DNA of 47,170 nt from Bacteroidaceae bacterium (GTDB lineage: Bacteria > Bacteroidota > Bacteroidia > Bacteroidales > Bacteroidaceae). Under the pieces are notes generated by a model. The model was not told where the DNA came from. It made no database searches and was given only the letters and a program-made list of their open reading frames with translations. Within the stretch, counting starts at the first letter, position 1, and each line of letters starts with the position of its first letter. Shown in pieces: positions 45,304-47,170 of this stretch. Both the position numbers and the translations under genes were made by a program. The stretch is taken from positions 1 through 47,170 of the forward strand of contig JAFVTT010000044.1 of NCBI GenBank assembly GCA_017503065.1. The letters run 5' to 3'.

Positions 45304-45942
45304 ATGCTATCTCCCTCATTGCTCAGCGCCGACTTCGGCAATCTCCAGAAAGACATGGAGTGGTTCAACCGCAGTGCAGCACAGTGGTTGCATCTGGACA
45401 TCATGGATGGTGTCTTCGTTCCTAACATATCCTTCGGTTTCCCAGTTCTCAAGTACGTGGCCAAACTGACAGACAAGCCCCTCGACGTACACCTGATGAT
45501 CGTGGAGCCCCAGAAGTTCATTCCCGAGGTGAAGGCCCTGGGCGCCTACCTCATGAACGTACACTACGAGGCATGCCCCCATCTGCACCGTGTGGTGGGA
45601 CAGATACACGATGCCGGCATGAAGGCCGGTGTCACCCTCAACCCCGCCACCCCCATCTGTGTGCTCGAGGACATCATCTGCGATGTGGACCTCGTCCTGC
45701 TCATGAGCGTCAATCCCGGTTTTGGCGGACAGAAGTTCATCCCCCACACCTTCGAGAAGGTGCGTGCCCTGCGCCAGATGATAGACCGCCGCGGCTCCAA
45801 GGCCCTCATCCAGGTGGATGGCGGTGTGGGTCTGGACAACTGGAAGCAGTTGCGCGAGGCCGGAGCCGATGTCCTGGTGGCAGGCTCTGCCGTATATGGT
45901 GCCGAAGACCCCATGGCCGTGTGCGAAATAATGAGCAAATGA
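45304..45942 (+). CDS. rpe: ribulose-phosphate 3-epimerase
   Basis: 212 residues, a complete TIM barrel of the normal size. Key segments: SPSLLSADFGNL, HLDIMDGVFVPN with a metal/catalytic Asp, PLDVHLMIVEP with the metal His, LLMSVNPGFGGQKFI in the phosphate loop and IQVDGGV with the second catalytic Asp. It interconverts ribulose 5-phosphate and xylulose 5-phosphate in the pentose phosphate pathway. No promoter was found in the repeat-filled region before it. The stop overlaps the next start. Confidence 0.96.
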   Translation: MLSPSLLSADFGNLQKDMEWFNRSAAQWLHLDIMDGVFVPNISFGFPVLKYVAKLTDKPLDVHLMIVEPQKFIPEVKALGAYLMNVHYEACPHLHRVVGQIHDAGMKAGVTLNPATPICVLEDIICDVDLVLLMSVNPGFGGQKFIPHTFEKVRALRQMIDRRGSKALIQVDGGVGLDNWKQLREAGADVLVAGSAVYGAEDPMAVCEIMSK

Positions 45943-46772
45943 GGAAACGTTTTCTCTTGGCTTTGCCCATTCTCCTTGCCTGTACTTCCCCGGCATGGAG
46001 CCAGGCCAACGAATATGCAGGACTGGTAAAGCAGGGCATGAAAGCTTTGGAAAGTGATTCGCTTTCCAAGGCCGAAACCGTTTTCCTTCAGGCCATTGCC
46101 ATCAAACCTGCCGACAAGGCAAGTGCCGTGCTCTACCGGTATATCGGCCAGCTCAGGGTGCGACAGGAACGTTACAAGGAGGCCTTGGAGGCATTCAATT
46201 CCGCCTTGCAGCTCGCCCCCGCATCGCAGGAAACACTCATGGACAGGGCTTCGCTGAACATACAGATGGGTCGTGATGCCCATGCGCTGAACGACCTCGG
46301 CGACCTGCTCACCCTGAACCCCGACCACCCCGAGGCTCTCTTCTTCCGTGCCTACATCTATGCCGGGCAGCACCTGAATGCCAAGGCACGGGCCGATTAC
46401 GAACGCCTTGTCACCCTGCAGCCCCGCAATCGTGAGGCCCGTCTGGGCCTTGCCCTTCTTTGCGACAAGGACAAGCGTCCGCAGGAGGCCATGGAACACA
46501 TCGATGTCCTGCTACGCTATTGGCCGGACGATGCCACGGTCTATGCCGTACGTGGCGGCATGTATCAGAAGCGCCGCCAGTACGAACAGGCCCTGCGCGA
46601 CATGAACCGTGCCATAGAACTGGAACCCGAGAACCCCGACTTCTACATATCCCGCGCCCTGCTCTACAAGGACTTCCACAAGAAATCCCTCGCCACTGCC
46701 GACTTCCGCAAGGCTGTGGACCTGGGTGCCTCCGCCCAGGAGTGCGCCTCCATGATGCTCGATGCCGAATAG
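45939..46772 (+). CDS. secreted TPR-repeat protein
   Basis: 277 residues from the ATG at 45939, which overlaps the rpe stop (ATGA); the frame is open further upstream but lies inside rpe. Signal peptide MRKRFLLALPILLACTSPAWSQ; the Cys at position 15 is a possible but weak lipobox. Five to six tetratricopeptide repeats follow (residues about 25-265), for example YKEALEAFNSALQLAPAS, HALNDLGDLLTLNPDHPEAL, AKARADYERLVTLQPRNREA and YEQALRDMNRAIELEPENP. TPR proteins scaffold other proteins, here in the periplasm or at the outer membrane. The partner is unknown; coupling with rpe seems one of translation rather than function. Confidence 0.88.
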   Translation: MRKRFLLALPILLACTSPAWSQANEYAGLVKQGMKALESDSLSKAETVFLQAIAIKPADKASAVLYRYIGQLRVRQERYKEALEAFNSALQLAPASQETLMDRASLNIQMGRDAHALNDLGDLLTLNPDHPEALFFRAYIYAGQHLNAKARADYERLVTLQPRNREARLGLALLCDKDKRPQEAMEHIDVLLRYWPDDATVYAVRGGMYQKRRQYEQALRDMNRAIELEPENPDFYISRALLYKDFHKKSLATADFRKAVDLGASAQECASMMLDAE

Positions 46773-46819
46773 CCTGCTTAGTGAGGTTTCAGCCCTGCTC
46801 TGCTGATGCCGCGTTTTGG

Positions 46820-46900
46820 TCATCAGTGATGACGGTGTTTTGTCATCACTGATGATAAATTTTACCATCGGTAATCGTGCGCCGAATCATCGGTAATGAT
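46820..46900. repeat. TCATCACTGATGATAAA intergenic repeat, locus 3
   Basis: A perfect 14-bp inverted repeat (46820-46833 with 46842-46855, 8-base loop), followed by TTTTACCATCGGTAAT and AATCATCGGTAATGATT-like copies. Same family as loci 1 and 2. Its position 47 bases after the TPR gene means the hairpin may also serve as a terminator, although the T content after it is low. Confidence 0.7.
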
Positions 46901-46937
46901 TCACCCTCGTCATCACGATGCTCTTTTCTGCTCTGTA

Positions 46938-46956
46938 CGGACGCTGCCAGCGTCCG
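46938..46956. repeat. GGACGCTGC palindrome, copy 2
   Basis: A perfect 9+1+9 inverted repeat (CGGACGCTG, C, CAGCGTCCG), nearly the same as that at 7373-7391. Confidence 0.7.
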
Positions 46957-47021
46957 CCATTGCTGTTGTCTACGGTATAATGAACATTTCTTCGCCATTA
47001 AGAGAATTTATGTCATAACAA

Positions 47022-47053
47022 TTTGGCAGTTAGTTTGAAACTTAGTATATTTG
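47022..47053 (+). promoter_or_regulatory. promoter of the truncated 3' ORF
   Basis: TTTG (47022-47025), a 20-base spacer and TATATTTG (47046-47053). The start is expected near 47060, about 25 bases before the ATG at 47085. Confidence 0.8.
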
Positions 47054-47084
47054 CATCACGCTATGTAGTAAAAAACACTAAATA

Positions 47085-47170
47085 ATGCTGACAAACATCC
47101 AAAATTCTACAAAAATAACCGCCAATATCCTTGGTGGTTCGGATTATTTTGTTAGCAAGCAAGCAAGCAA
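47085..47170 (+). CDS. unidentified protein, N-terminal fragment
   Basis: The frame from the ATG at 47085 (MLTNIQNSTKITANILGGSD...) is open to the end of the window, 28 full codons. It follows a good promoter at the right distance. No signal peptide is seen. The family cannot be told from so little. A tetranucleotide repeat begins in codon 24. Confidence 0.55.
   Translation, partial: MLTNIQNSTKITANILGGSDYFVSKQAS
47154..47170 (+). repeat. AGCA tetranucleotide repeat within ORF
   Basis: Four full AGCA units plus one base, reaching the window end and perhaps continuing. A 4-base repeat near the start of a gene shifts frame when its number changes. Confidence 0.75.

Overview
The window looks like a piece of a Bacteroidales chromosome, most likely from the Prevotellaceae. 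Three things point there. Most promoters that can be seen match the Bacteroidetes form TTTG-N19/20-TAnnTTTG. The gene families are typical of the group: BspA-type leucine-rich repeat protein, DUF4493 lipoproteins, PCMD-domain lipoproteins, and the type IX secretion proteins PorU and PorV. Many start codons lack a strong Shine-Dalgarno sequence. All family names come from recognising sequence patterns; no database search was run.

Layout. 1-130: 3' end of a 5S rRNA and its terminator, so an rRNA operon lies to the left. 131-6820: G-rich heptamer repeats, a 94-bp imperfect palindrome, then a minus-strand group of secreted proteins (a cohesin-like protein, a 1381-residue BspA-type LRR protein, an InlB-repeat protein with tandem dockerin repeats, and a 47-residue small ORF). 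6925-7285: an unannotated minus-strand structured RNA with its own promoter, four nested helices and a terminator; in size and rod shape it resembles 6S RNA. 7553-10175: a two-gene operon of a phosphoethanolamine transferase and a helicase-less RecQ C-terminal protein. 10216-28690: an 18-kb minus-strand cluster of ten or more lipoproteins, most of them DUF4493-like, with one fimbrillin-like protein, two PCMD proteins, one outer-membrane barrel and one large secreted beta-sandwich protein. Every DUF4493/fimbrillin-type member carries an Arg (usually in a Thr-Arg-Ala/Ser/Thr motif) about 20-36 residues after the lipobox Cys, where type V pilins are cleaved. This suggests an undescribed type V pilus-like or surface-fibre system. 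Inside this cluster, 13423-14291 is an unusual unit: a four-helix-bundle 'suffix' protein gene bounded on both sides by 9-bp-periodic CTAG arrays.

29124-36823: plus-strand FAH-family hydrolase, porU, porV, a small lipoprotein and a tRNA nucleotidyltransferase/HD protein. 36869-38398: a PurF-like protein that lacks the catalytic N-terminal Cys. A 21-bp bidirectional terminator separates it from the convergent rplM-rpsI-rpsB-tsf operon (38496-41606). A divergent promoter then drives a GH2 beta-galactosidase (41718-44858). 44855-45291 is a repeat region built of GTTTYRN heptamers. It is followed by rpe overlapping a TPR lipoprotein-like or secreted gene, then palindromic repeats, and finally a promoter and the start of an ORF that runs off the window through a tetranucleotide repeat.

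How the parts may work together: PorU and PorV would process and attach T9SS cargo, and three secreted proteins here end in a short C-terminal motif reminiscent of T9SS sorting tails. The lipoprotein cluster would build another kind of surface structure. Most of the left half is therefore cell-surface accessory function, and the right half is mainly housekeeping.
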